A DNA stretch of 56,199 nucleotides from Clostridia bacterium (GCA_017503325.1 JAFVTI010000031.1:1-56199), one strand, 5' to 3'. Counted from the first letter of the stretch, positions 15,590-24,113 are shown. Numbers and translations are program-made. The notes: generated from the sequence alone by a model not told the origin.

Positions 15590-16111
15590 ATGAAAGAGTA
15601 CGTAAGCGTGAGCATCGTGTCCGAGCGCAGTGCCGTCAAGGCCAATCTGTTCGACGCGGTGTATGAAAAGGAGATTGCCGAGCTGACCGAGGATATCAGC
15701 ATCATGGTGCCCGAGGAATTGGAGGGCGAGGAGGAAAGAGAGACGCTGGAGATGATCACCCAGGGCCTTGCGCGCGTGCGTGGCGGCAGAGTTGAGATCG
15801 TGTACGACGAGGGCGAGCTGAGCGGTATGGAGGGCTCGCGCACCGTTATTTCGTATGCCAAGGACGAGCCCGGAACGGTTTCCATGATCCGCTCGGGGGC
15901 TGTCAGCACGGTCATGGTGTTTGAGCGCGGCGTGCGCCATCTCTGTACCTATGAAACGCCCTACATGCCTTTCCAGGTGGGTGTGTTCTCTTTGCAGGTG
16001 GACAATCGCTTAGAGAGCGACGGCGAGATCTGCCTGGACTATCTGATCGAGATCCGCGGCGCACAGGCAGAGAGATGTAAGATGACGCTCAAGGTTACGA
16101 GAGCGAAGTAA
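15590..16111 (+). CDS. DUF1934 (YwiB-like) calycin-fold protein
   Basis: A 173-residue cytoplasmic protein of the DUF1934 family, whose members form small beta-barrels of the calycin type and have no established reaction. Alternating beta-strands are visible through the second half (SRTVISYAKDEPGTVSMIRSG pattern split over several strands, then VMVFERGVRHLCTYETPYMPF and a DYLIEIRG end). GAGG lies about 6 bases before the ATG, and a strong promoter stands upstream. Family members are often near argS or rpoE in Firmicutes; here it is alone. The next 354 bases contain no gene. Confidence 0.7.
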   Translation: MKEYVSVSIVSERSAVKANLFDAVYEKEIAELTEDISIMVPEELEGEEERETLEMITQGLARVRGGRVEIVYDEGELSGMEGSRTVISYAKDEPGTVSMIRSGAVSTVMVFERGVRHLCTYETPYMPFQVGVFSLQVDNRLESDGEICLDYLIEIRGAQAERCKMTLKVTRAK

Positions 16112-16164
16112 TTTGCATCTGTTTTATCAAAATTCACGAGCTCTATTTCGAGAAATGAGCAATC

Positions 16165-16462
16165 GAAGCGGATGCGCAATGCAAAGGCGTCCCCGAAGGG
16201 GAAGAGGACCCGCAGCGAGTGGAGCACGGCGGAATGAGCGGTCGCGGGAAAAGGGGCCGTGTGATGATGTTGGGACAGTATCACATTTGTTGATCTTATA
16301 GAGGTTCACTACATAGATCAAACCGTAAAAAAGTATAATAGGAGATGCATAATTGCATCTCCTTTTTTCTTATCCCGGTCTCTTCGCACGGCCCCTTCCC
16401 CTCGCTACGCTACGCTGCGAGGAACCCCTTCCCCTGCGGGGACGGCTTTGCAGCGCGCGTCC
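16165..16462. repeat. Inverted repeat of about 100 bases per arm
   Basis: The left arm (about 16165-16275, with GCAAAGGCGTCCCC.. and GGGGCCGTG) is roughly complementary to the right arm (about 16378-16462, with CACGGCCCC.. and GGGGACGGCTTTGC). The matches are interrupted by short gaps. This fills the 354-base gene-free gap between the DUF1934 gene and the next gene; no ORF with a ribosome-binding site was seen in it. Confidence 0.6.
16340..16368 (+). terminator. Hairpin with T run inside the repeat region
   Basis: AGGAGATGCA / TGCATCTCCT stem followed by TTTTTTC. It could end transcription from the DUF1934 gene, although it is 230 bases beyond its stop. A TATAAT lies just upstream but has no good -35. 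Confidence 0.5.
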
Positions 16463-16465
16463 TGC

Positions 16466-17239
16466 TTAATCGGTTAACCAAGCAACAGATTTCATCAATC
16501 CGTCTATCGTTTTGGTTTCCAAAACCACGGTACAATTATGTCTTTGCGCCAATGCTAAATATTTGTGCACATCCAACTCACCACTACCGAGCGAAAGATG
16601 GTTTTTCTTGCCTATGGCATCATGCAAATGCATATGGTGCAGATGCTTTTCATTTTGGAGAATATACGGTTCATCCATGCCGTTGCATCCGTGATTGTGT
16701 CCAACGTCAAAGGTCAATCCAAATACAGGGGAATCCAAAAGAATATCCAATCCTTGCTTCTGGAAATCCGGATATCCGTTACAATTCTCAATACAGATTT
16801 TTATGTTGTCTGAACCTATGGCTCTTTCACACATGTCACGGAAGCTATAAATGCTTTTTAAGTAGTGATCGTTATATACCGCATACAGATCTACTTTTCT
16901 GTCAGGTAGGGTGAAGTGCTCACCGCGATGGAAGTGCATGTTAATGGTTGAAATGTGCAGCTGCTTACATAGCGTGATTGTATCCGAAATATATCGCTTG
17001 CTTGCATCTGCTATGTAGGTATTGAAATCACTGAAATTTACGTTTTCGTCAAGGTGGATGGTATAGAAGATTCCATATTGATTGGCAATCTTATTCGCTT
17101 GTGCTATATCAATTGAATGAAGGGTGTATTGCGGTAAACTCATGCTGATTTCAATGAAGTTAAGATTGAGTTCTTTGCAAAGCATAGCACACTCTTTCAA
17201 GTTATGTGTTTCTATTAGTGTTGGCATTCCAAAATACAT
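16466..17239 (-). CDS. Xylose-isomerase-like TIM-barrel protein (sugar phosphate isomerase/epimerase family)
   Basis: A 257-residue cytoplasmic protein of the AP-endonuclease-2-like TIM-barrel superfamily, whose members isomerise or epimerise sugars or inositol derivatives using a divalent metal. Visible landmarks are NFIEISMSLP, TINMHFHRGEHF, KICIENCNGYP, LTFDVGHNHG, HHMHLHDA and VVLETK, which provide the His/Glu/Asp metal ligands. The substrate is not predictable. The gene is noticeably richer in A+T than its neighbours, and an inverted repeat lies next to its 3' end, hinting at acquisition. AGGAG is 8 bases before the ATG, with a good promoter. It is transcribed alone. Confidence 0.75.
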   Translation of the reverse strand: MYFGMPTLIETHNLKECAMLCKELNLNFIEISMSLPQYTLHSIDIAQANKIANQYGIFYTIHLDENVNFSDFNTYIADASKRYISDTITLCKQLHISTINMHFHRGEHFTLPDRKVDLYAVYNDHYLKSIYSFRDMCERAIGSDNIKICIENCNGYPDFQKQGLDILLDSPVFGLTFDVGHNHGCNGMDEPYILQNEKHLHHMHLHDAIGKKNHLSLGSGELDVHKYLALAQRHNCTVVLETKTIDGLMKSVAWLTD

Positions 17240-17273
17240 GTGTGATACTCCTGAATTTCACTAAAGTAGAGAT

Positions 17274-17302
17274 ATTATAACAAATATCATCCCCGATGTC
17301 AA
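17274..17302 (-). promoter_or_regulatory. Promoter of the isomerase-like gene
   Basis: Minus-strand TTGACA (17297-17302) and TATAAT (17274-17279) with a 17-base spacer. Confidence 0.75.
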
Positions 17303-17467
17303 GAATACTCAACTAACAATAACGGCCGCCCTTGGGCGTCCGTTGAAGATACAGTGCGCGGTATTTGGAGCTTTTATAGAATCGAATCAACAGAAAAAAG
17401 AGAGAGCGTTTCGGATAAGTGTACCGATCCATTCTCTCTTTTTGCTTGTTATCAGCTGTATTTGCGG

Positions 17468-18418
17468 TTACTTCCGGGCTGTTTTCCCGGGCTTTTTCTC
17501 CCCAAGTCTTTGCCAGAACTTGAAGGTAAAGGTCCAGCCGGTTGCGGCCAGCACCACCAGGAAATAGCGCACGGCGCGCGCTGCCATGTGCCCGCCGAAG
17601 ATGGCGTCAAGGATCGGCTTTGTGCCCTCCTTGACCAGCATGACGATGCCAAGACCGATGACCAGCTTGAGCAGCTGCGCCCACCAGACGGCGCGTGTGT
17701 CGTAGTGCGTGACCTTGTCGTCCACTAGGCGGAACACAAGCACGCCAAGCACGCAACCCAGCATAGTGTATGCGTTTTTGAGCGCGGAATTGTAGTTGCC
17801 CACGTTTTCCTCGAAAAATACGTCCTCGGGGAAGGGATAGGCGTAAAGGAAGATTAGAAACGCTGCGACCATGGCAAGCATGACGCCGATCACGATGTAG
17901 ATCACGTAAGGGTATTTGTCGTTGAGTCTGAGCAAGAGGTCAAAGCCCACGATCAGCACAAGGGCGATGGCCATGGAGACCAGCACGTCCTGCGGGGTAT
18001 GTACGCCAAGATACATGCGAGAGAAGGGAACCAAGATCACGCCCGCAATGCACAGGATCTTGACCCACAGCTGCTTGGACGACGTGCCCAAAGCGCCCAG
18101 CATGCCCACGCTGTTTTGCGTGTGGCCGCTCGGGAAGGAATAGCCGCCCGCGCCCTCGCGCGCGGATTCGACAATGGTGAAATTCGGGTCCTTGACCCAC
18201 GGACGGGGCACGCGGAACACCATTTTGAGAAACTGATTGATCACAATGCCCGAAAAGCTGACTAGCAGCACAAGATAGCCGTCGCGCTTGTTGCAGCACC
18301 AGATCAAAAACAGGCCAAGCGCCAGGAAAAAGGTCTCCTCGCCCACAAACGTGATGGCCTGCACAATAAAATCAAATACGGGATTGCGGATGCCTTCCAA
18401 AAAATACAGAACTTCCAT
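17468..18418 (-). CDS. PAP2-family membrane phosphatase
   Basis: A 316-residue integral membrane protein of the PAP2 acid phosphatase family, which dephosphorylates lipid phosphates such as undecaprenyl pyrophosphate or phosphatidic acid at the membrane face. The three-part active-site signature is complete: KMVFRVPRP, PSGH and SRMYLGVHTPQD. Several hydrophobic helices lie before and after; the C-terminal half adds about four further membrane segments, making it longer than the minimal PAP2 core. A GAGAGGGG site precedes the ATG and the promoter is strong. It is monocistronic. Exact substrate unknown. Confidence 0.88.
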   Translation of the reverse strand: MEVLYFLEGIRNPVFDFIVQAITFVGEETFFLALGLFLIWCCNKRDGYLVLLVSFSGIVINQFLKMVFRVPRPWVKDPNFTIVESAREGAGGYSFPSGHTQNSVGMLGALGTSSKQLWVKILCIAGVILVPFSRMYLGVHTPQDVLVSMAIALVLIVGFDLLLRLNDKYPYVIYIVIGVMLAMVAAFLIFLYAYPFPEDVFFEENVGNYNSALKNAYTMLGCVLGVLVFRLVDDKVTHYDTRAVWWAQLLKLVIGLGIVMLVKEGTKPILDAIFGGHMAARAVRYFLVVLAATGWTFTFKFWQRLGEKKPGKTARK

Positions 18419-18447
18419 ACAAAGCCCCTCTCTTCGTTGATGAAATC

Positions 18448-18476
18448 AGTATAGCATAAAAGGGAAGGAGTGTCAA
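18448..18476 (-). promoter_or_regulatory. Promoter of the PAP2 gene
   Basis: Minus-strand TTGACA (18471-18476) and TATACT (18448-18453), 17-base spacer. Confidence 0.75.
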
Positions 18477-18553
18477 GCAAAAAAGTCACGGAAAGGAATA
18501 CCATGCAACATGGAACTGTCATCATTACGTATTTGCGTAATACATAAACAATG

Positions 18554-18582
18554 TTGACAAAACATAGAAAAAATGATATGAT
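18554..18582 (+). promoter_or_regulatory. Promoter of the YD-repeat lipoprotein unit
   Basis: TTGACA at 18554-18559 and TATGAT at 18577-18582 with 17 bases between. Confidence 0.7.
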
Positions 18583-18615
18583 ACCATTAAGATCTCAGGA
18601 AAGGTGTATTTTGAT

Positions 18616-19518
18616 ATGAAAAAATTGACTACTCTCTTAATTGCTATACTTGTTTTAGGCTCGACCTTCGCGGGTTGCCAAAACGGCATGCAGGACGATC
18701 CCCATTCGTCGGATCAGTCGACAAACATCGAAACCTCTCAACCTGTAAAAAATGAAGTATTTTTGCAAAGCGAGGTGATCGAAACCACGCCCTACGGAAC
18801 GACGCGCTATCAAATGGAGTACGATAGCATGGGACGAATGATTAAGCAAACAGTCTATGCTGACGGTCAAGATCCGTCAGTTTATACATATACGTATGAT
18901 GCGTTTGGATATTTGAATAGCGATACGCGGACGGGGAGCATTGAATATGCCGAGCAATGGGAAAACGATGAAGATGGAAGAATACTGTCCGGAAGTGTTG
19001 TTATCAAATCCTCTTTTGGTACAACAAAAACTTCCTACACATACCAATACGATGAAAACGGTCGCGTTTCCGTTTACACACGGACCAGTGAAGCCGGAGA
19101 AATTACACAAAAGAAAGAGTACGAATATATAGATTCCAATGGCAGTTATTCCGTCACAGAAACCGGTGCAGGCATGCCAACACAAACAACGACATATATG
19201 ATGGATTCCCAAGGAAATCTCGTGGAGCAAACCATAAAATCCGGGGATCGGGAAATCTCTCAAACCCAATATGATGCATACGGAAACGTTATCCAATCGG
19301 TCGCCAACGGCGTTGTCACCAAATCGGAAAACATCTATGACCGGGAATTGCTGACACAAGTCAAGGTATTTGACGAAGAAGGAAACCTTATGCAACAAAG
19401 AGTAAATACTTATGACCAAAATAATATGCTTGTATTGTCTGTGATTACCGATGCGTCGGGAACGGTTATCAGCCGAACCGAAATAAAATATACCTTATGC
19501 GTAATCGAACAAGAATAA
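18616..19518 (+). CDS. Lipoprotein with RHS/YD-like repeats
   Basis: A 300-residue lipoprotein: signal peptide with STFAGC lipobox (Cys21), a Ser/Thr-rich linker, then nearly the whole chain is built of short YD-type repeats such as YEYDSMGRM-, YTYDAFGYL-, YQYDENGRV- and TQYDAYGNV-like units. Such repeats form a beta-sheet shell in Rhs and teneurin proteins, but at this length there is no room for a toxin domain, so a surface or periplasm-facing scaffold role is more likely. AGGAAAGG precedes the ATG. It overlaps the next lipoprotein gene by 22 bases, implying coupled expression. The codon use and A+T richness differ from the rest of the window. Confidence 0.65.
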   Translation: MKKLTTLLIAILVLGSTFAGCQNGMQDDPHSSDQSTNIETSQPVKNEVFLQSEVIETTPYGTTRYQMEYDSMGRMIKQTVYADGQDPSVYTYTYDAFGYLNSDTRTGSIEYAEQWENDEDGRILSGSVVIKSSFGTTKTSYTYQYDENGRVSVYTRTSEAGEITQKKEYEYIDSNGSYSVTETGAGMPTQTTTYMMDSQGNLVEQTIKSGDREISQTQYDAYGNVIQSVANGVVTKSENIYDRELLTQVKVFDEEGNLMQQRVNTYDQNNMLVLSVITDASGTVISRTEIKYTLCVIEQE

Positions 19519-20642
19519 TTATCCTTACCGGAACGTGCCTTTGCTTGCTTGCATGCTTCGCATGTCAGACACATCCGGAAAGCAATACACCCCCGATCAC
19601 GGAAACTACCGAGTCCGAAAATGAGCAGCCTTTATACGTGCAGTCATTAGAGGTGAATGAGATTGGTGTTCCGTATGAAAAACTCTCTCCAAAGGCAAGA
19701 GTTCCTTGGGATTTGTGCTTATATCAAGATTATCTGTATGTTGGGGCAGGAGATTATGATGCCAACCTTTCTCCAAAGGTATTTCAAAGATATCACACAG
19801 AGAACGGCACATGGGAAAGCTGTGGTAAGGTTTATGATGAGCAAATTCATCGCTTTATTGAGATTGGCGATCAATTATGTGTTCCGGGGACAGATCCTTT
19901 GGGAGATTGGTCCAAAGGCAATTACTATATTCTGCAACAAGATGCTTTTTCCTTGTACAGAGTCATTCCGAATGCGATTCATACTTTTGATATAGTTGAA
20001 TACGACGGAAAGCTGTTTGTGGGAAACGGTGTTTCTGCCGGTAAATATCCGGTTGAAGTATCGGAAGTCGGGAGTGATTCGTTTACACAGGTGATCTTTT
20101 ATAAGAATGATCACGCTCTTGATACTCGAGCATTTACAGAAATCCGAGTGTACGATTTCTTTATTTGTAATGATACGCTATATGCCTTCTTGACATTGGA
20201 TGCGGAGCGTTCTGTTTACCGTTATGAAAACGGTGCATTTGTTTATGATAATCTGTGGACGTATAAGCTTGTTTGGGTTCGGGATGAAATTCATGTCCCG
20301 ATTTGGGCAAAAGTCTCTCATAACAATACCGTATATTTGACCACGGGACTATTGTATGCGACGAACGATTTGAACACTTTTACCGCTATAGATGTTGGCA
20401 ATACACAACGGATCACAGACATTCTTGTATATGATGACGTTGTCTATGCTTTGGGATATTGCAAGCTTGACACGGGGATATATGAAAATCGAATATTCAG
20501 ATTATCGGAACAGCAGGCTGTCTTGGTTGCATCATTCCAAAATCAAGCTCCTGCCATATCCTTTGCCCGTGATGAATCCACGTGGTATTTCGGATTGTCA
20601 GCCCCTGCGGCGGGTTGCATGATATCTGCAAGTATTGAATAA
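19497..20642 (+). CDS. Lipoprotein with possible beta-propeller fold, unknown function
   Basis: A 381-residue predicted lipoprotein with a LLAC lipobox (Cys20). After a Thr/Glu-rich linker, repeated blocks of the type LCLYQDYLYVGAGDY, DIVEYDGKLFVGNG, FFICNDTLYAFL and ILVYDDVVYALGY suggest a beta-propeller-like repeat protein, but no family is recognised. Its start lies inside the end of the YD-repeat gene, 22 bases upstream of that gene's stop, with no clear ribosome-binding site, so translation is probably coupled. The two lipoproteins and the following membrane protein form an A+T-rich block. Confidence 0.6.
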   Translation: MRNRTRIIILTGTCLCLLACFACQTHPESNTPPITETTESENEQPLYVQSLEVNEIGVPYEKLSPKARVPWDLCLYQDYLYVGAGDYDANLSPKVFQRYHTENGTWESCGKVYDEQIHRFIEIGDQLCVPGTDPLGDWSKGNYYILQQDAFSLYRVIPNAIHTFDIVEYDGKLFVGNGVSAGKYPVEVSEVGSDSFTQVIFYKNDHALDTRAFTEIRVYDFFICNDTLYAFLTLDAERSVYRYENGAFVYDNLWTYKLVWVRDEIHVPIWAKVSHNNTVYLTTGLLYATNDLNTFTAIDVGNTQRITDILVYDDVVYALGYCKLDTGIYENRIFRLSEQQAVLVASFQNQAPAISFARDESTWYFGLSAPAAGCMISASIE

Positions 20643-20647
20643 AACAA

Positions 20648-20676
20648 TGTAACAGGGGACGGTTCTCTGTTACATC
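20648..20676. repeat. Short palindromic repeat ATGTAACAG..CTGTTACAT
   Basis: A 29-base inverted repeat around GGGGACGGTTCT. A decayed relative (GGTGACGCTTTTCTGTTAC) is found at about 21190-21209. Sequences of this kind are common in Clostridia as remnants of REP-associated elements (general knowledge). Confidence 0.5.
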
Positions 20677-20723
20677 ATTTCAAGAGTTCAAGAAATTTCG
20701 CGCGTGCAACAGGAGATATCAAA

Positions 20724-21188
20724 ATGAAAAAAGAATTAGAGTTCTACACCGCTTTGCCGTTGTATATCATGACTATTTGCTTATTATGGATACCATCTCT
20801 ATGCATGATTTACGCCTTTGTGATTTCTTATGATGCTTCAGATTTTGCGTGGTGGTTAGCGGTGATCCTCCTATATGGTGGATCAATTGGCTTGCCAATT
20901 TTGCTTTATCCCAGAGCAATGTCTAAAATACACTTAGATGAAACAGGCATCAGAAAAACGGTTTTCAGAAAAAGTAAAGCCAGATTTATCAAATGGGAAG
21001 ATGTTCGCGACGTGCAAGTATTGACCCGCCCAAACGGATATGCCTACCTTCTTGTTTCTGATAGTAAAATAGAATGCAAAAGCTTTGAAGAAGTGCTGAA
21101 AGAGAAAAATATCATCTATTTTACGTACAATGAAAAGGCCTTAGAATTTTTACATGATCAGCTTCCGGATATCGTCCTGAAACTGTAG
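20724..21188 (+). CDS. Membrane protein with bacterial PH-like domain
   Basis: A 154-residue protein with two N-terminal membrane helices (about 11-35 and 42-62) and a C-terminal soluble domain. The soluble part, with LDETGIRKTVFRKSKARFIKWEDVRDV, has the strand-turn pattern of bacterial PH/YcxB-like domains attached to membrane anchors; the stretch IKWEDVRDV is typical of that family. Function is unknown. AGGAG lies 9 bases before the ATG. The gene follows the lipoprotein pair after an 81-base gap containing a small palindromic repeat, and may be read from the same promoter. Confidence 0.55.
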   Translation: MKKELEFYTALPLYIMTICLLWIPSLCMIYAFVISYDASDFAWWLAVILLYGGSIGLPILLYPRAMSKIHLDETGIRKTVFRKSKARFIKWEDVRDVQVLTRPNGYAYLLVSDSKIECKSFEEVLKEKNIIYFTYNEKALEFLHDQLPDIVLKL

Positions 21189-21222
21189 CCGGTGACGCTT
21201 TTCTGTTACAACTCAAATCCAA

Positions 21223-21260
21223 GCCCCAAGGTGAGCATACGCTTGCCTTGGGGCATTTTT
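21223..21260 (+). terminator. Terminator after the PH-like gene
   Basis: GCCCCAAG / CTTGGGGC stem (21223-21230, 21247-21254) followed by ATTTTTCTC. Confidence 0.75.
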
Positions 21261-21294
21261 CTCAAAATCCTTATGACTTAAAACAGCATAACTC

Positions 21295-21323
21295 TTGACA
21301 TTCGGGCAGGGAAAAGTTATAAT
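21295..21323 (+). promoter_or_regulatory. Promoter of the isomerase-isomerase-PHP operon
   Basis: TTGACA at 21295-21300 and TATAAT at 21318-21323, 17-base spacer. Confidence 0.8.
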
Positions 21324-21354
21324 AAACTTATAGAAAATTATGGAGGTATTTACC

Positions 21355-22209
21355 ATGAGAAAATTTCCGATCGGCGTCATCGTCGAGTCCTTCAGAACAG
21401 ATACCGCTACCGCTATCAAGACCGCAGCCGAGATGGGCGTGCAGGGTCTGCAGATGTACTGCACCTACGGTGAGCATGCGCCCGAGAATATGAGCAAGCA
21501 GCAAAGACGCGAGCTGCTTGATATGGTCAAGTCCTACGGCCTTTGCTTCTCCGCCATCTGCGGTGACCTTGGCATGGGCTTTGGCAACCCCGAAAAGAAC
21601 CCCGAGTGCATTGAAAAGTCCAAGCGCATCTTAGAGCTTGCAAAGGAGCTGGAGACCGATATCGTGACCACGCACATCGGTGTCGTGCCCGAGGATCCGA
21701 ACCACCCCAGATATGCCATTATGCAGGCCGCTTGCTCCGAGCTTGCAGCGTTTGCTGATAGCATGGGCTCTCATTTCGCCATCGAGACAGGTCCCGAGAC
21801 CAGCGCAGTGCTCAAGAAGTTCCTGGATTCTCTGGGCTCTCGCGGCGTAGCCGTCAACCTTGACCCCGCTAACCTGGTCATGGTATCTGCTGACGATCCC
21901 GTCGAGGCAGTGCACAACCTCAAGGATTATATCGTACATACCCACGCCAAGGACGGCATTATGCTGCATCGCGGCAATCCCGAGTACATTTACGGTGTCG
22001 TGCATCCCGTTCCTCAGGAGTTCCAGGGCATTCAGTATTTTGCAGAAGTACCGCTCGGCACGGGTGGCGTACACTTTGAGACCTACCTGCAGGCACTGGA
22101 CGACATTGGATATACGGGCTTCTTGACCATTGAGCGCGAGTGCGGTGACAACCCCAGAGGCGACATTCAGACCGCGATCGACCACCTGACCGGCATCATG
22201 GGCAAATAA
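21355..22209 (+). CDS. Sugar phosphate isomerase/epimerase-like TIM-barrel protein
   Basis: A 284-residue cytoplasmic TIM-barrel of the xylose-isomerase-like superfamily. Metal-ligand strands can be seen in DIVTTHIGVV, FAIETGPET, VNLDPANLVM, IVHTHAKDG and GFLTIERECG. The reaction is likely an isomerisation or epimerisation of a sugar, sugar acid or inositol intermediate, but the substrate is unknown. GGAGG lies 9 bases before the ATG at 21355; an earlier in-frame ATG overlaps that site. It starts a three-gene operon: a second TIM-barrel protein follows after 9 bases and a PHP hydrolase after that. Three adjacent metal-dependent enzymes suggest one catabolic route. Confidence 0.8.
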   Translation: MRKFPIGVIVESFRTDTATAIKTAAEMGVQGLQMYCTYGEHAPENMSKQQRRELLDMVKSYGLCFSAICGDLGMGFGNPEKNPECIEKSKRILELAKELETDIVTTHIGVVPEDPNHPRYAIMQAACSELAAFADSMGSHFAIETGPETSAVLKKFLDSLGSRGVAVNLDPANLVMVSADDPVEAVHNLKDYIVHTHAKDGIMLHRGNPEYIYGVVHPVPQEFQGIQYFAEVPLGTGGVHFETYLQALDDIGYTGFLTIERECGDNPRGDIQTAIDHLTGIMGK

Positions 22210-22218
22210 GGTGAGCAT

Positions 22219-23070
22219 ATGAAGATTTCCGTCAGCTCATATTCCTACTACCAGGCCATTCGTGACGGCCGTCTGACGCTGGAGCAGACCATTGACAAGG
22301 CGCACGAAATGGGCTTTGATGCCATTGAGTTTCTCGATATGCCGGGCGAGACCCAGGCAGACAGGCTTGCGTTTGCAAAGCAGCTCAAGGAGAGAGCCGA
22401 TGCGCTTGGTATGACCATCAACGCATATACCATCGGAGCAAATTTGTACCACGACACCGCTGCTGCCAATCAGGCAGAGGTGGATCGCATGAAGGCGCAG
22501 GTGGACGTTGCCGTCGCGCTTGGCTGCTCGGTCATGCGCCACGACGTTTGCTATGCCACCACCAAGCAGGGCAACGGCCGCAGCTTTGGACTCATGCTGC
22601 CCACCATTGCGGATAACGCACGCAAGATCACCGAGTACGGTGCCGAGTGCGGCATTATCACCTGTACCGAAAACCACGGCTATATTGCGCAGGATTCCTA
22701 TCGTGTTGAGCAGCTGTTCAACGCGGTGGCACACGATAACTACGGACTTCTCGTGGACGTGGGCAACTTTGTCTGCGCGGACGAGGACAACGTGACCGCG
22801 GTCTCCCGCGTCGCGCCCTATGCCGTACACGTGCACGCCAAGGATATGTATAAATCCTGCGAGCCCAAGCCCGGCTATGGCAGAACGCGCGCTTGCAACT
22901 ATTTTGCGGGTGCTGCGGTCGGCGAGGGGGATTGCAACGTAGGCAAGTGTATCGAGATCATCAAGAACACAGGCTATAACGGCTATTATTCCATTGAGTA
23001 CGAGGGCGCAGAGGATTGCTTTGCCGCCATTGCAAGAGGATACGAAAACCTCAAGCGTTTTCTGTCTTAA
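22219..23070 (+). CDS. Sugar phosphate isomerase/epimerase-like TIM-barrel protein
   Basis: A 283-residue cytoplasmic paralogue-like member of the same superfamily, only distantly similar to the gene before it. Landmarks are FDAIEFLDMPG, VMRHDVCYATT, GIITCTENHGY, GLLVDVGNFVC, YAVHVHAKDMY and GYYSIEYEG, which supply the Glu, Asp and His ligands expected for a divalent metal site. AAGGTGAG precedes the ATG. It lies 9 bases after its neighbour and 3 bases before the PHP gene. The specific sugar is not predictable from sequence. Confidence 0.8.
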   Translation: MKISVSSYSYYQAIRDGRLTLEQTIDKAHEMGFDAIEFLDMPGETQADRLAFAKQLKERADALGMTINAYTIGANLYHDTAAANQAEVDRMKAQVDVAVALGCSVMRHDVCYATTKQGNGRSFGLMLPTIADNARKITEYGAECGIITCTENHGYIAQDSYRVEQLFNAVAHDNYGLLVDVGNFVCADEDNVTAVSRVAPYAVHVHAKDMYKSCEPKPGYGRTRACNYFAGAAVGEGDCNVGKCIEIIKNTGYNGYYSIEYEGAEDCFAAIARGYENLKRFLS

Positions 23071-23073
23071 GCC

Positions 23074-23868
23074 ATGGGCAGATTTGCAATAGACCACGAC
23101 CTGCACCTGCATTCGCAGCTCTCGCTGTGCTCAAACGATCCGCAGCAGACGGCCGATGCATTGCTTGCTTACGGTGAGCGCGAGGGACTTTCGCATATCT
23201 GTGTGACCGATCATTACTGGGACGAGAACGTACCCGGTGCGAGCGGTTGGTATGCGGCTCAGAATTTCGCACACGTGCAAGGGATCCTGCCGCTGCCAGA
23301 ATCCGAAAAATGTGCGTTTCATTTCGGCTGTGAGATTGATATGGACAGGTTTTTGACGCTCGGTATCTCGGATAAGACGATGGATGCGTTTGAGTTTATC
23401 ATCGTGCCCACCAGCCATTTGCACATGTCCGGCTTTACCATTGCGCCCGAGGACACCTCGGTTGCGCGCAGGGCAGAGCTGTATATGCAGCGCAATCACG
23501 CGCTCCTGGATATGGATCTGCCGTTTGAGAAGATGGGTCTTGCGCACTTTACCTGCAGCCTGATGGCAAAGAATTGCGAGGGCAGCCGCGACGATATTCT
23601 CAACGCGATCTCGGACGCAGACTTTGCCGAGTTGTTTGCCCGCGTGGCAAGGTCGGGCATGGGCGTGGAGCTTAACGTGTCCCTGACCGATCCGCAGAGC
23701 GCGGACACCATGCGACCCTATCGCATTGCAAAAGAGCAGGGATGCAAGTTCTATCTCGGCTCGGATGCGCACCATCCCGCAGGCCTTGACGCCGCACGCG
23801 CACGCTTTGAGGGTGTGATCGACGCGCTGGAGCTGTGCGAGGAGGATAAATTCAGACCGTTTGGTTAA
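23074..23868 (+). CDS. PHP-domain metal-dependent phosphoesterase
   Basis: A 264-residue protein of the PHP superfamily, trinuclear-metal phosphoesterases that include histidinol phosphatase. The ligand set is visible: DHDLHLHS near residue 9, VTDHYWDE near 47, GCEIDM near 88, a central LAHFTCSLM His and the C-terminal GSDAHHP. In the operon with two sugar-isomerase-like proteins it might remove phosphate from a sugar phosphate (inference). It starts 3 bases after the preceding stop, with no strong ribosome-binding site beyond coupling. A strong terminator follows at 23892. Confidence 0.8.
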   Translation: MGRFAIDHDLHLHSQLSLCSNDPQQTADALLAYGEREGLSHICVTDHYWDENVPGASGWYAAQNFAHVQGILPLPESEKCAFHFGCEIDMDRFLTLGISDKTMDAFEFIIVPTSHLHMSGFTIAPEDTSVARRAELYMQRNHALLDMDLPFEKMGLAHFTCSLMAKNCEGSRDDILNAISDADFAELFARVARSGMGVELNVSLTDPQSADTMRPYRIAKEQGCKFYLGSDAHHPAGLDAARARFEGVIDALELCEEDKFRPFG

Positions 23869-23891
23869 ATTTTAGGGATATTCAAAGAAAG

Positions 23892-23920
23892 AACGCCACC
23901 GCACGCGGTGGCGTTTTTTT
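23892..23920 (+). terminator. Terminator after the PHP gene
   Basis: AACGCCACCG / CGGTGGCGTT stem with a CACG loop and seven T residues. Confidence 0.9.
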
Positions 23921-23952
23921 CGCCATTTTTACGATTGAACAAACATTTTGCT

Positions 23953-24057
23953 TGTAGGGGAGGATATCATCCTCCCGCCCGTGATCAATGATTGATCGCG
24001 CTACCCGAACGCTGATCCGCCATCATCGCGTGCGGGAGGATGATATCCTCCCCTACA
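23953..24057. repeat. Inverted-arm palindromic repeat (GTAGGGG family), complete
   Basis: Left arm 23953-23981 (TGTAGGGGAGGATATCATCC..) and inverse right arm 24033-24057. Each arm contains GGAGGAT ATC ATCCTCC or its inverse. About 50 bases separate the arms, giving the compact form of the family. Confidence 0.75.
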
Positions 24058-24084
24058 AAAAACAGAAAAAATGATTCCACACTC

Positions 24085-24113
24085 TTGACAAACACAATAC
24101 TTCGTGATATGAT
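24085..24113 (+). promoter_or_regulatory. Promoter of the padR operon
   Basis: TTGACA at 24085-24090 and TATGAT at 24108-24113 with a 17-base spacer. Confidence 0.8.

Noticed and set aside
18616..19518. Rhs toxin
   Set aside because: YD repeats are present, but the protein is only 300 residues long, is a lipoprotein and has no C-terminal toxin domain or immunity gene.
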